Shown: positions 36,512 through 50,788 of the stretch, piece after piece
How the letters are laid out: each line of letters begins with the position of its first letter
Numbering within the stretch: position 1 is the first letter of the stretch
Assembly: GCF_008831285.2 (NCBI RefSeq)
Contig: NC_045142.1
Location: 7,478,713-7,542,712 of the forward strand
DNA length: 64,000 bases
Source: Nymphaea colorata
Taxonomy: Eukaryota > Streptophyta > Magnoliopsida > Nymphaeales > Nymphaeaceae
Direction: 5' to 3'
Made by a program: the position numbers and the translations under genes
The notes under the pieces: model-generated
Database searches by the model: none
What the model was told of the DNA's origin: nothing
Seen by the model: only the letters and a program-made list of their open reading frames with translations

Positions 36512-39500
36512 ATGGAAGCATTGAGGTCGTCATATGGGTCATCGTCTGAGGATACAGACGACGATTCTTCTCTGGAAAGAAGCAAGAAGCGGGCAGCAGT
36601 CAGCCCTCCCTCGCCGGAACCGCAGTCCCTTCCCCCTCCTCCTCTTGACCTCTTGGATCCGCCAGGTCAAAAATTTCTCGTTTAACTGATGCATGTTTAT
36701 CTACCCTTCATCATCAGCGTCACCGTTGTCTTATTTGAATGAAAAATGAACACATATTGTAATTTCTTCTGTTTGTTATTCTTGGTTAATTTTTTTTGGT
36801 TGGTCCGCAAATGGGTTGAGTTGTCTGGGAACTGTTCGAGATATGACTAATCTCAAAGTTATGGAAATTGAGCTGTAATCCTGCAGAAAAGAACTAGACG
36901 TTTGTGTTAGTTGGACTAGTGCATGGGTCGATTAGTCAATAAAAGTGACAGAGCTGGCGATTGAGTGTTTGGGATATTGATCTGGTTGAGGTCGTTGAGG
37001 TTCAAAGAGGTGGCAACACATTTTTCTGGCTGATAATTTGTGAGGCTAACAGGAGTGGAACTTGGGGTGACATCAATGGAATCATCGATCAAACAAAACA
37101 GTTTTTCAGTGCTTGAAGGTTGAGTGCAAAATCTGCTCGGTAATCAAGAGACAAATTTAGTCCTCAGTTCGTGATTTTCTTTTGCAGTTGAATAGTTGCC
37201 TAGAAAATTTCACATGCACTTTTTTTTTTTTTTTCATTAGAGGAAATGCATTCTGAAGATACTTTTTAGGCCACTGGGGATTCTGTGGTTTTGCCATACC
37301 GTATTTGCGATTACTGCCTTGATTTAGTTGATTATAATACATGTTTAAGAAGAACTTGATGAACTTTAAGAAGTTTAAGAAGCCTTCCTTGCACGTGTTT
37401 TGGCCCTTGTATGGCTTCCTTAAGTAATGGCGTGATTCGTCAAGTAGGTGGTTGGTTCTGTTTTCTTAATGATCTAAGTTCTGTCTACTGCTTTACAAGT
37501 CTCATTTTGTGGTTGTTTAAAATGATGATTTCTTTAGAAGTACAATATTCTCTTGCATTTTGTTGACAGAACCACTGGGGTAAATATTCAGCTTTAAATA
37601 TTACTATATATTATCTATTATTGCCAAGGAAATTGATTGGACAATTCAGTCTCTGAGACAGTTAATCCATGCGGTTAATAGTAATAATTGTCCTCTCCTC
37701 TCCCTATGTTAGATTATCAGAAATAGGTTAAAGGATTATTTGATTATCCCATGCCTAGAAATCATAAAAATTTTACAGTTGCAAGTGTTGTTTCATTGTC
37801 AAGACATGAAATGGCACTTTGAAGATGAATGAAAGCCATCACTGATTAGTCAATCTTTGCTCCTTTAAGCAGAGAACAGAGCCCTAAGAGACCGTACTTT
37901 GCTTTGACGAGTTAATTGAGAAAGAATTACAAAGTGTTCTTATTGCATTGAGTAATCTCTGGAGTTAGAGTTCTCCACATGGGTATGTGAATAGATATAG
38001 AGATTCCTTTTTATGGTATGTAGGTTTCTTGTTCATTGGCCATGTAGATTTCTTGTTCATTGGTCGTCTAATCTATGCCTAGGAAACTTCTGTGAATGAT
38101 AAGATTTTATTGTTTTTCTGCAGTCATCTTATTTTCTTATATCAAATGTGGATGCTACAAGATAGGAAAGGAAGCTGTGCATATAATAAAGAACTTTAAG
38201 TATTTGTTTAGCAGAAATTTTTGTTATTTGATTGGCAGACTTTTCTTCCTAAGAATTTGGTATCTAGAAATAAAGATTTATCCATGATGCAAAAGTGAAA
38301 GTCAACTGTCTGACAATGGCTACTGTAACCTTGCTTGTAACATTATCAAGTTGGCAATGGCGTACACAGTATCAGTATAATCCTATGGTCTCACAGACAT
38401 GGCATCACATGAACTGATAAATGCGTAGAAGTTTGTTTTCTTTATCTTTTTCTGTGGATATTATAACATTTCTTAAGTAGGAATTGCCATTAAATTTTTC
38501 CCGTTTTCTTCTGCTGCAGTTTTTTTTTTTTTATCATGGTTTAATGAGTTAATTGCAGCTCATGATATATAACTTTTCTTGGATTTCAGCTTTTTTTCAA
38601 ACAAATGCAAATCGGGTTAGAAGCTTTCCGCACGTAGAAGGAAATTATGCACTGCATCTCTTTATCCCAGGTTCATTTGGGGTTTTCATTTGAACGTTTT
38701 TCATATGATTTTCTTTAGTTCGTAGTTTGTACTAATCGTCTTCTCATTCTTCTGTCCATGGTAGTCTTGATACCTGCAGTAATGAAGAAACAGTTGGTAC
38801 CTTTAATCAGAAAATCTATGTTGCTTGTGGAAGGGCTTCATGCTGTTGATATCGACATCCCTTTGAAGGATCTCTGTGTAGATGATGAAAAGTTCCTGCA
38901 ACTTGTCTTGGGAAGGGAGTTTCACATAAGCTTGTCTAGAACTGTTCCTATTCGCGTGCATCAGATTGATTCAATTGTCACAATGCTTCAACAGAAGTTC
39001 CAAGCCCAAAAGCGGTAGGTAAATTTTGTGCAAATGCTTCTTGTAGTTTCTGCCAGTTGAGCTTGATCAGCGAAATATTTAGTCACAAAAAGCTGATTGC
39101 CATTGTTGTCTACGCAGGTACTGGATAGAATTCAATACTTGGGAAGTGTTTGTTAATGATGATAGGACTCGAACTTTTCTGTCTATGGAAGTTAGTACCA
39201 GAGGCTTAAAGGAGGTATATGATCATTGCAGGGTCCTTGCTTTTTAATTTAAGCTTTTACATTCATATTCACGTATACATCTGTTTAGGTTCCTGTTTTA
39301 GTGCGTGGAATTAATGTTCTCTTCTCTTGTTTCAGATAACCAGGCAAATTCAAGTTGTGAATGATGTATATAGGTTGCATAATCTCCCAGAGTTTTATGA
39401 GGTGCAGGCACTTATCAAAATCCTTTACTGCTGGGCTTATTATGTGCAATATGCATTTAGATAATTGATTCTGTGAGGACATGTTAATTTGTGAATATAT

Positions 39501-40602
39501 TTGGAATATCATGCAATTCAGTGTTTCGTGGAAAAGCTAATGCACATCGATGACATATCACTGGTAATCTGTATATTCTACAACCTCATGTAACTTGTCA
39601 GCCATGATACTTTTTGAAATAGCCATTGCCAGACTCATGCATTCTTGTACGACTTTCTGGCTTTTGCTGTTCTAATATGTCAATTTTCTACAGAATAATG
39701 ATTGTATTCGTGCAATAATGGTAACAGAAATATTATCTTAACATGCAACAGTGATTACTATAGTCTCTTTGTGATGCCATTGTGTTATATGTCATGTGCG
39801 AGGCATCATTCTTTTAGCATCCTTCTGCTCATCAAAAAATTCAACCTTTTAGGCATACTCAATGTTTTTTTTTTTTTCGTAAATTGAAATCAAGAATCTT
39901 TATGACCTACCCTCAATTTCAAGAAAATACATTAGGCTTCCTGTAGTTTGAATTTCTTGTGCGGACTCTTCTGATTAGGTGATAGTGGTTTCAGCCTTTC
40001 AGCTATTGCAACCTTATCAGATTGTAGGAAAGATAACAGTCAGCGGTTGTGCATTCATCTCAATGAGCTTGATACTGTCTTCGGTGAAAGACTAATTTCC
40101 TCTAAATTGGTCAGATTTTTCAACATAATTAAGATGATTTGATCTTGTTGATTTCTCCTTTTGTAAAATTGTATCATACACTGAGATGACTGAAACGATA
40201 AAATCATACCTGTTTCCAGTTATAATTGATGCATGACGTGTTATTGAGACGTCCCTGCATAAAGCACTTAAGCTGGTCCAGATTTAAGAGTTATATGTTC
40301 CCATGATAGAGAAAATTTGTCTGCTTTCTAATACCATTCTGCAACTGCAATTTTGTATTTCCACATATTAGTCATGAAGTTAACTTCCAAGTTGATTTAT
40401 GCAGAATCCTCGGCCACATATATCACTGGCTTGGGGACTTGGTGATATCAGCCATTCTTTGCAACAAGCAGTTAATGAACTGAACAGATCTAGGCCAAGT
40501 AGCGGATCTGCTCAGAAGAATATTTTTTCATGTATGTTTAATGGCATTGAGTGTAGAATAGGAAAGAAATCATATACCATCTGTAAAGTTTTAGTGGCAT
40601 GA
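36512..40602 (+). CDS. USB1: U6 snRNA 3'-5' exonuclease/phosphodiesterase USB1 (Mpn1)
   Basis: Six exons, 36512-36665, 38590-38670, 38765-39014, 39118-39214, 39336-39401 and 40405-40602, give an uninterrupted 281-aa protein with consistent phases. USB1 trims the oligo-U tail of U6 snRNA in the nucleus and leaves a protected 3' end, which stabilises U6 for splicing. It belongs to the 2H phosphodiesterase superfamily. Both catalytic HxS motifs are present, H132-I-S134 (FHISLSR) and H221-I-S223 (PHISLAW), spaced as in the human enzyme. The N-terminus is acidic and serine-rich (SSSEDTDDDSS) and precedes VRSFPHVEGNYALH. The C-terminus, GIECRIGKKSYTICK, fits plant homologues. The ATG at 36512 is the first in-frame ATG; the codon at 36443 that extends the frame is TTG. 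Intron 1 is long (about 1.9 kb). The gene converges with the transporter gene at 42415. Confidence 0.94.
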
Positions 40603-41949
40603 GAAGAATATTAGTGTTCACAACAAGCTTTTGTTCTTTTGCCATTTAAGATACTTGTTACTGCATTTCCCTGCATATATGTAAATATTATGTAACATCA
40701 ATGCACTATGGCAGAAGAATTGGGAGGTGTTTTTTGTCCTTGGCAATGTGGATACTGGTTCGGCCTTGCTCTCTTGTTTGGGCAGCTAAGGAAGACTTTC
40801 ATGCTGGCATTTTTATTGTCAGATCTTCTCTTATATGAGTAGCCATTTCGAGTGTGATAGTCAAGCATAGTGGATATGGTGATTCTAGCTATATTTTCCG
40901 ACATGATCTTTAATGGAATTAAAGTATGGTAAACAACTTTTGCAAATTTCCAGAGCGTGGCTTTTAAAATGTGCTTGATTGGGTACAAATCTACTAGACC
41001 GTTCCCTTTTTAGGCCAAGGGAAACTCCTACATGGATCATTCATACGAGTACTCCCTGCCCAGAGAGTGCACACTCCCAATTTCAAATTTTCAGGCAGGG
41101 ATTCATCAAAAGCTCATGTAGTATCTCTAAACCTGGGTTTTCTGGATGAGGAAGTCTGAATTATTAAGGGTGCTTGGCCAAGTACCTTTCAACATCATTG
41201 GTTTCAATACAAGTAGAGGTAGATGCCATAATTAGTTTATTATTGTGCAGGTCTAGTATCAGTGAAATGGCCTAGTATCAATGTTATTATTGTGCAGGTT
41301 TGTTGTATCTGTTCAGGTCTAGTATCATGTTATTATTGTGCAGGTTTGTTGTATATGTTCAGGTAAGCCACATTTACACAAAATAAAGAAGAGGATTCTG
41401 CCTACACGGAAGGAGTAGCTAGGGATGCAAAACGAATAGTCATAATTGATTCTGAGATGGTATATACCCAAAATTGTGAACATTCCTTCCTGGTCCGTTA
41501 ATAATGTCAATCTTTCATCTTTTATTAAGCCTACTGGCTGGAATCTGAATGGAAAAGCTGGACTAACCTGGGCAGCTTTGTTACATGGCCTTAAAACGCT
41601 TGTTTACAGCGCGCTTTTAGTTCATGCGTTTCCACAAAAACATGTCTCAATGGCATTCGACAATGCTCCTCTCCGTGCCCTTAGAACCCGCATATATATT
41701 GTACACACGTTCCAAGGATCAAAACGAGCGACTTCCTAAACATGTACACAACATGTGCAAGAATTGTCACAGAAAACTCTTAAAATGGAAAGGCCGGTTG
41801 ACTCATCAAATAACATGATGTACATCTCTTCCATTAATATGAATAAGTTCAATTACTACCAAACCGATCTTAGGGACCAAAAAAAGACACATAACAGCAA
41901 CAATATCAATAAGCAAACTGACTCGGAATATCAGAATAGAGAGAGAGAG

Positions 41950-41982
<33 letters not shown>

Positions 41983-42414
41983 CTTATACAATTGAAAACT
42001 AAAGCCTTTTAATATACGTATTTGAAAGTCGTACATGAGCGAAGAGACATAAACGAGAATTTAACTTTTATAAGGAGCATCTCATATTAATTAAATAGAA
42101 AATTAACAGATAAAAGGAGCCGTTGTGTAAGGCCAATTCTCCAAAAGAATTATACGGCACTCTTTCGCAACCAAGTTAAAATAAAGAATGCCAAGCAACA
42201 TCCCCTTTCCTTCCCCGAAAGGGAAAGCATAAAATAAAAAGCGAAAATCTCAGTTTTATTGAGACCTCTCTATCCTCAACTATTCTGCTGTTGATACAAG
42301 ATGGAAACCTTCCTTCAAGTTTCCACTTCAAAAAGAATATGGGGTGCATCTGGCAAGCTGATGCAGCTGCAAACATGATCAGAGCTCCGACGTGGTGCTG
42401 CATGCTCTTGGTGT
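40603..42414. other. Region between converging genes, with small repeats
   Basis: Holds the 3' UTRs of USB1 (+) and the transporter gene (-). A small tandem repeat at about 41236-41365 has three partial copies of ttattattgtgcaggt followed by ctagtatca/ttgttgtat words. A (GA)n(CA)n(GA)n microsatellite lies at 41937-41982. The 97-codon ORF at 41446-41739 has no domain I recognise and is not called as a gene. Confidence 0.45.
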
Positions 42415-45400
42415 TCACTTGCACCGCTTCTTAGCTTCACTATAAAGAACAACACCAATAACTGTGAGTGTGTAACCAAGCATGCCGGTGACCGAAACAG
42501 GGTTGCGGAAGAGCATGATAGAGACCACAACTGCTACAGCACCTTTTGCATTGCCTAGCACCTGCAAAATGCGTCAAACCTGTCAAACCCGTCCTTAAGT
42601 TTCATGCAAAACAAGGGAATCAATTCGCTTTAACCACACTCCTATCTAAGTAGTGGCTGTGCCTGCTTCACTAAAAGCAGAGACCTGGTATCTAAGTAGA
42701 GAAACCAAGTAAGCAGACCCACTATTACCAATTGTGCCATCTATAGCACCTGCCACCAAGTTCTTAAGAGTCAAGACCAACATGGTTCCATGATATTCAT
42801 CGTTGAAGACAAAATTGTGCATCAAACATCTTGCGAAGGCCAAACCAAAGATCTAAATGGTTGGTAGATACTAATAAAAAAGTCCAAAAATAGGCCCCCC
42901 ATAAAAACAGGACTAACAAGAAAAGCTGCATGCCACTTCTTGGATGCTACTGGGTGGATCAGATTAATTATAAGTCCACATTAAATAGCAAGTAGTTACA
43001 CAGAGGTGCATGTCTTAAGTTGGATGGATATGCTGATCAGCCCTAGGGAAGAGCCCTTTAGCCTAACCCTATACCACTACCAGGCAGTGGTAATTTCAAA
43101 TGACTACCAACGCAAATGCCTTTACTTCTTTCCTATTCCTTCCGTTTTTTCTTTTCTTTTCATTTTCTTTTTTTTTTGTGCTTCTAACCCTTTCACTCCG
43201 CTGACCTCTACGTTCCAGACTGTGAACTAGGAAGTAGGTTTCCTTTATCAAGACAGCCATGCATCATAAATGACCAATACGGAGAGTAATATATCCATAC
43301 ATTTAGAAACACAAGCAATTTTTTGGCACTAATCACATTGATTGCTATGTGAAGAAACTTGAAGAAATAACTGGCAAAGTAAATTAAGAAAAGAAAGCCT
43401 AGACATATACACGTAAAACAAGAGCAAGCGAGAAAGTATAAAAAAGTAAATACAATAAACAGAAAAAAAAGCTTCAAACTAACCACATGGGTCAAATTTT
43501 TCTCAAATACCACCCTTTTGATTAAATCACATGTTTCAGTAATATATCAGGTTACATAAAAATGGGCCAAGTAACGGAGATATCTTTAATGGAAAAGAAA
43601 CATAGGTCAGACCAAGGATGTCCAAGCAAGTCTTATGTCCGAACATCAATTTTATAATCTGTTTATTTGTTTTCCATAGTCATTAGTAAACGAAGAAAGG
43701 AGGTAACTGCCAAATACAAGAATTATATGACAACCTGGAGAATTTACAAGCATGAGAAAATGGACTACACCTAGACGGTAAAGAAAAGGATGGGAAGGCA
43801 ATTGTGAAAATGAAAGGTAAAGAGCATTATGAGGTCAGTCACAAATTTTTATTGCCAAAAAAAAAAAGTGGACGTTTTCAGTAGGCAAATAAGACGAGAT
43901 TTCAATTTATTACCAAATGAATTTCTCAATGTCTTGATATTATCATGACAAAAAAACTGTAAAAAAAAAAATCGAAAGCTGAAAGTAAAAAGGAAAAACC
44001 TTGAAACACTTGTAGTTTGCAAGTCCAATCTTTGGAATGTAACTCTTGAGGAGGGAGGACACATTTTTAATGCGGTGGTTTGTTGATAACTTGGTATGAC
44101 ATTGCGACTGGTGAGTTGTATGGCTAACTTATGGTGCCTGTTGGTTAGTTTTGGTTGTAATATGATACAGGTTACCTGTTAGTTGTTTACTTGTTTGCTG
44201 ATTGTTTGTTATACAAGTAGCATCTTTCTTGCTCAATTAGCAAATCTTAACTTAGTCATTTGTCTTCACATTTTTTATCTCTTTATTTTACTTTTTCATT
44301 TATCCTCTTTTACCTATTTTTTGGATCTTTCTTTTTTTTTTTTTGAAATTCCTGATATTCTCTCGAAATTTTCCCAAGGAAATAACCTCACCAAAATATA
44401 CTCAAAAAGCTTACAGATAAAAAATCTGAGGATTATATCTGTGACTATGCCATGAAGTATAACTGTTGATCTATGTTGCAAACACTAGGCAGGCCTAAGC
44501 AGCAGAACCCAGGCCAAAGCGGCAGACCATAGAAGGAACTAGTCAAAGCCTAAGCTGTGCATGGTTGGTGTCTAGGCACTCCTCAACAGAAAGAAGGGAT
44601 AAAATGTAAAGAGGGGGAAAAAACAGAAGAGGAAAAAGGGTAAATGTGGGGGTTTTCAGAAAACTCCACCTTCGTCAATAGACTAGAAGATATAACAAAA
44701 ATAAATTAACTTTTAGGATTAGAACCTAAAAGAAAGGTTTTGTTTGGACCACCTAGGTGCTAGATATTTGGGCTATTGCCTAGCACCTAGGCACACCTAT
44801 GCATGCTCTTGAATACAAGCTTGCTGATCAGATTAAAATAGGTATTTTTTTTTAAAAAAGAAGAGGAAAAGATAACGACAGAAAGATGCAAAATATTTAC
44901 ATATCATAGAAAAGGTTGTAGATAAAAAGCATCAATGTTCAATGTTTCAACAAAATATTGTATACAGTAAGAGAGCAAGAATCAACTGTAAGAAAAATAT
45001 AACTCGGTAAAAAAAAAGCATCCCAAGTTATAAAGAGAAAAATAATGAAATACTAGATGAAACAGGAAAAGTATCACGGACATGAAGTTCACAAGAAAAT
45101 GTTGAAAATAATTGTTTCTTCCTTTTTCCTTTTTCAAATAACACTGTGTTTCACAATAAGGGGATTAAGAAATTACCTAATGGCTAATGGTATGCAAAGT
45201 GGGATTACAGTGGCGTTCACAGTTACGAGACACATAAATATTTTATTAAAACATAAGGTGAAATGATAGACCTTATCAGTTATCACCATTCAACTTAGAA
45301 ACAAAAGCAACTCTCTTTTTTTTCAAGAATACTTGATTATTATTTCTCATAAATCTTAAATAAAGAATAACACTTATCTAAGCTGCAGAAAAGCTATTAT

Positions 45401-48400
45401 TGAGGAATCTTGTTTGATTACTTGTCCAGCAAGCCAATAACCAAACGAGAAAGATATGGAATTCACTATTTTAACTCAGATGAAATCACGAAAATTGAGA
45501 CAGATCAATGACTAGAAGGATCAAATAAATCATTAGTTTAGTTTTTCAGAATACAATGGAGAACCATTGGTCCAAACCAGTCACCGATCTTAATCTCAGA
45601 AACGAGTATTTCTTGCACTATTAACAAATATTTTTGCTCCAGAGAACCTTAGAAAATCTTGAAACACCAAAATATTGAAAAACTAAAATGAATATAAAAA
45701 ACTGTATGAGAGAATAGATTCCACAAAATTATCCTAAAGAATCATGATCAAATGATTACAGAAAATTTTTTCAGGATTTAAAATAAGAAAGAAACCACAA
45801 AAATAGAGCACCTATAATCTTATATGCACAAAATATATAAAGAACAACTTTTTTAACTTCAGAAAATAATAATGATTGTTACAATATTATCACAATATAC
45901 ATTTCCGCCATCTCTTAATTTCTTATTGTAATGTGCATAAGTTTATCATAGCTTGCCAACATTATCACAGTATTTTTGAAAAGTTAATAGAAACAAGCAA
46001 AAAAGTATTTGAAAAAAAAAAAACATTAAAAAACAAGTATGAAAAAAGGCCTTTTTCCAAGGTCTCATGAAAACATAGGCAAATCCTGAGACAATGTTGA
46101 AACTTATTTGTTCTTTGATGATCTGATGCAGATGCCAGGTTTTTTTGTTGATACTATCAACTGCCTTAAATAATGATATCAACAAGCTTAAATAGTGATG
46201 CCAACAAACTTTGAAATATGCACTAATCTCAACCATGTAATCAAAATGATCAGACAGCTCATAAAAGGATAGATGTAAAATCGCTTCTGGAAAAATTAGA
46301 TGATAGGTACTTTCTGGATTACAGCCTTCACAACTATTTAATATGATCAGATGGTTGATATCAGTACAAACTAGTGCCCATATTTACCAATGCTTAGATT
46401 CCAGAAACCCTTGTTTGACAAATCATTCTTTTTAGTTTTTGCCAACTGAATCAGTGGGGATGGCCTTGAAAACAGCTAATATCTGGTGAAAGAACTCACA
46501 AAAAGGAATCAAAACCAAGACATAATTGAATGATTTATATCAGCAAAAGTTTCACATTCATTTATTTGTATTCAGGAGGTCTGCATCCTCACAGCACTTG
46601 TGACTGCCATGATGGCATCATCTACAAACAGTTAGAACAATTAGCACCATAAAAAGGGAATGAGTTTAACCAAATTATCCAACAAATCAAACCAACTACC
46701 TTTCAATCTATTTCAAAACGAATAACCAAAAGATATGCTTAGTATAACAAAAAAGGTTAAGTATTATGTGCATTTGATAACTGGATCCATGAAAATGCAA
46801 AACAAAATAAAGGGTACAAGCTAGATAAGATACCTGGAGAGTTAAAGCACTGGTGTGCTTTGTAACCAAGAAATTGGTTAAGTTGACAAAATATGCCAAT
46901 GATGAATTGAACAACAAATACCAAACAATCTTGACATCCTGTCTTGCAAGTGCAACAGTCATTCCCAGCACATTTGGCTCCATAAACAAGGTTGCAGGCA
47001 GTAAAAGCACCACAGCAATAGGGGCCATATAGAGAAGAAGATTCATGGAATTAAGTTTTTCCCTGTGAATAAAGAAGCTAAGAGTTTTAGTACAGTTTCA
47101 ATTAGCACACGCCATTAAGTAGTCATCACATCAGAAGGATAAACATCTTTAACAGAAGGGGGATAAAACCATCCAGACAAATCACAAATATTTCATGGCA
47201 TTGTCAATCACGGGGCAAACAAGAAAAGATATCTACAGAAGGCACACCAGTTACATATGCATGCAGTTAAGTTGTTGCATAAAACTGCTCTTAAGTAGTC
47301 ACACTTATATACAAGGATAAGACAAGTATGAGATGGTTGCCTACCCAACCATCCAAACCACAGAAACCCTGTTCTTTTGGAAATGTAGCCACTAATAGCA
47401 GAAACATACCCTTCAGAAGACAGCAAGATCCCTTGAAGGACTGATTTTAGCGCCCTTGCAGCAGTTGCACCAATGCACATTATGAAACCAAACAAATGGA
47501 AACTTGGCTCGCCCTACAAAAAGATAAACATGGTTGTTTAGTTCACTACAGAAAAACTGATGTACATTCACCGACAAGTAAGACAAATTTTACATACAAT
47601 TTAAACAAAGTGCAAGGCGATTCATCAAGCTCCTTAAAAGTAAGCAAGTAGACCAACGATCGCCACCAATGGAACCAGGATCAACTAAGATACATAGAAA
47701 TAAAGCGACACTATTATAACAGCATCTTCAGCAGCCAACTATGCAGCATGTTATGGACACGAGCAGACTGCATCGAAACAAGGGAAAAAGCAAACGGTTG
47801 TATTGCTTTGAACAGCACCGGATGCCGTAAGGGCCTAAGGGGCACATTATTGTCGACTTACCAAACGGGGGAAAAAAAAGCCACTCCTAGAATCCACATC
47901 GTGATTAAATGATCTCATCCACAAGAAGAGTATAATGTGCCAAACAATATAACAATCTGCAACCCAGAGGCTAAAAAAGCAAGTCGTACGACGAAGATAA
48001 TACATGCATCAAACAAATATTAGATCCAAATTCAACATGTCGATCAAGAAATGTAACACAAACTTGACGAATCTAATTAATTTAAAGCGCAAATAACGAC
48101 AATCCAGAAAAAGGAAAAAGCGAGCTCGACGACTCACCCCGCTTGCTATGATAACTCCTGTGACGACAGGAATCAGCGTCACATACGTTAGCCAAGCCTC
48201 CCGCTTCACCGTCATAATATAAGCAAAAACTGCAGTGAAAAACGGCGTCGTCGCCCCCACCGCCTGGTTGAAGGACACAGGTAGGTACTTCAGCGAAACA
48301 TTGCCACTAACCACCGAAGTGCAGAATATGGCGCTGAGGGCCGCGATTTTCATGAACTGCACCCTCGACCGAATCGTCTGCATTGGCACCATCTTGAACC

Positions 48401-48620
48401 AGGCGACCGCAACGTAGCACAGGAGCGAGCAAGCCATCATGTGGCACATCGTCAGGAAGATCGGGAACCGGAAACCATAGTTGCTGAGCAGATATTTGTT
48501 CAGCAAAAGGACCCCGATATTGGAAGCATACCACGACGAAACAAGTCCTAACGTAAACAAACGGCCGCCGCCAGCACCGCCGGCGGATTTCCCCGCCTGA
48601 AGCGGAAGCGAGCCCTTCAT
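42415..48620 (-). CDS. Nucleotide-sugar transporter, triose-phosphate translocator family (KV/A/G type)
   Basis: Four exons in coding order, 48620-48138, 47513-47410, 47062-46834 and 42561-42415, encode 320 aa with matching phases. The protein closely resembles the Arabidopsis 'probable sugar phosphate/phosphate translocators' At3g11320 and At5g05820. Members of this KV/A/G subfamily have been shown to carry UDP-sugars such as UDP-arabinofuranose or UDP-uronic acids into the Golgi; the exact substrate here is inferred, not shown. About eight to ten hydrophobic segments are visible. Conserved blocks are [60 protein letters not shown] (across exons 2-3), [20 protein letters not shown] (exons 3-4) and [12 protein letters not shown], whose K-G fits the subgroup. 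The C-terminal EAKKRCK is a lysine-rich ending. The N-terminus has an extra Gly/Ala-rich stretch (about residues 4-19) before RLFTLGLV. Intron 3 is unusually long (about 4.3 kb). Confidence 0.94.
44465..44830. repeat. Dispersed repeat with cctaggc words in intron 3 of the transporter gene
   Basis: The left part reads cactaggcaggcctaagc and ggtgtctaggcactcc; the right part reads accacctaggtgctag and agcacctaggcacacc. The inverted cctaggtgc/gcacctagg words are typical of a common plant hAT-like or MITE-type repeat. The class is not established. Confidence 0.4.
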
Positions 48621-49330
48621 TTCTCCCCCAACTCCTGAATTTCCCCTCTTCCTCCGACCTCACCTCTCGATCAACACCAAAACCGAAGAATTCAACTCGA
48701 TCTACTAACACTCCCAAAAGAACCACGGTTTCCGCAAGAAATCATCACAATCGCGGGTCCTCTCCACCTCCGACGAACTAAATCAACGATTGGCGAGCTG
48801 TATCTCCACTCTCCCGCCAAAAGATCACCAGATCCGCGGAGCTAGAGATGGAAACCCGGGCGAGCTACCGTTCGCGAGAGGAATCATGGGCGGAGGACTC
48901 AGATCTGACGATAATTCAGCCCAGAGGGAAGCGATATCGCAATCGATCCACGCGGAATTCTCAGGAGGCGAGGGGGGACGGGATCGCGATACGAGTCGGA
49001 GATCTAGGGTTCGGGAGAAGAGAATTGGCAGCCCTCATCATCAGAAGAGAAACATTCGGAAGAAGAGAAGAAGAGGAGGAGGAGGAGGAAGGAACGGTGG
49101 GCACCTCTCGTTCTCTCTCCCTCTCCCTTCCTCTCCGTCTGTCTCTTTTGTATTGGGAGGAATGGCGAGAAGGGAAGCCCTTCGCTTCGGTCAGGCCGAC
49201 ACGGTTGGAAGAATTGAGAGGAGAGAGAGAGAGGACGCAGGAGAACAAAAAAGGAAATGGCTTTTATGCAGTGGAATGGAATGGAAAGGCCAAACTCATC
49301 GCCCCTCGAAGTGTGAAAATTTTCGGTAAT
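48621..49330 (-). promoter_or_regulatory. 5' leader and promoter region of the transporter gene
   Basis: Upstream of the minus-strand ATG at 48620 lies CT/GA-rich sequence, including a GA run at 49218-49233 (CT on the gene strand), as seen ahead of the other genes here. Plus-strand ORFs of 168-179 codons at 48790-49354 overlap each other in two frames. They consist of Arg/Glu/Gly/Ser runs and are not credible proteins. Confidence 0.45.
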
Positions 49331-50719
49331 GCCATCGACTCGGCCAACCCTTGAACCATGCGTTTCCGTGTTGACTTCATGGCTTCGTTCCTTTCACAAA
49401 AGAAATTTCTGTAATGGACCGCTTTGTAAACATGATTTCCAAAACGGAGCTCATGCCTTTTGGTTTTTCACATTTCAGCTTCGCCATTTATTCAAAGAAG
49501 AATGAGACACAGTTATCTAATGTGGAAATTTATATACAACTATTTTTAGAAATCCGTTTAGAGAACTTTGGAAAAAATAAACCTGTTTGAGATTATATAA
49601 ATAGCTGATCCAATAACGAAACATGCTCGCAAATGAATACTTCACATAAAAAGTATCTGATATCTGAATCGCAAACTAAAAAAGATGATCAAATGAACAA
49701 AAAAAGGAAATTCAAACTCGAAGCTTGTTTATGTTATACTACCAAAAGTCTGCGGTGTTTTTCTAATTTCTTCATAATGAAACTGCTCTTCCCCTCAATC
49801 TTCTTTAGTTTGGCTGGGTTAGGTTGGCTTGACTTTATTTGTTTATTTTTTCAGCTTACTTGCATAGCAAAATATCTCAAATATTTCCATAATATTTGTA
49901 GTTTTTTATTTCTTATACTTTTATCAGCAAAGGATTATGCTTTTATATTTCTGTGATTATTTCCATAATATACAATTCCACTATCCCCGTCCTTCCGTTA
50001 TCAGTAAGTTACTCTTAAGCATGTGATTGTTATATTTAACCTAAAGTTTTCTCTCTCACAACTAAGATATAGAACCAAGAATTTATCCAAAACAAGCTTT
50101 TCCTTCCTTGGTTAAAATTGATTACTAACACAATGAATATGTCCAACCAAAAGATTATTAAAGTTGAAAATTTCAGTGGCCAAAGAACCCTTCATGATAA
50201 AACCATTAGGTTTGCTAATGTATAGTTTTTAGGTTTGAAACATGAACCTCATTTTTTTTTCTTGCATCAGCAAATATTAATTCTGGGTGAACGGGGTTTT
50301 CTACCGCCTGGCAGAAGGGTGAAGTCTCCACTCAACCCCTTATCCCCTAAAATAAGGCGGTAAAAACCATAGAAATTCAACATGAGAACCTACCTATTAG
50401 CCCCCGCACTGGCCATTGCCAACACCCTTGGGGATGACAAATGTTAATTGGAAATCTAACTTTATAGTAGCCTTTTTAAGTCTAATTAAAATACAAATGA
50501 AAAAGGAAAAAAGTGAAACCTGTTTGTTTTTTTGTGAATTTAAATAAGAGAACTTGGCTGACCCACAACTACAAGGTCAATTATGATTCGATTCTCATAG
50601 GTGTCAACCCATGTGAAAGCTTAAGCAAGCATAGGCCCTTGGAGAAGGAGTGCTACCCTTGGGGTTTTATGCTGCTGTGCGATTGAGATGAGGTTTTCTT
50701 GGGTCCCAACTTCTATCTA

Positions 50720-50788
<69 letters not shown>

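Noticed and set aside
41446..41739. 97-codon plus-strand ORF between the converging genes
   Set aside because: No motif I can place; it lies in the shared 3' region. It could be a decayed element, but nothing supports a gene.
48790..49354. Two overlapping plus-strand ORFs of 168-179 codons upstream of the transporter gene
   Set aside because: They overlap in different frames, are dominated by Arg/Glu/Gly/Ser runs from GA-rich sequence, and sit where the transporter gene's own leader is expected. No domain is recognisable.
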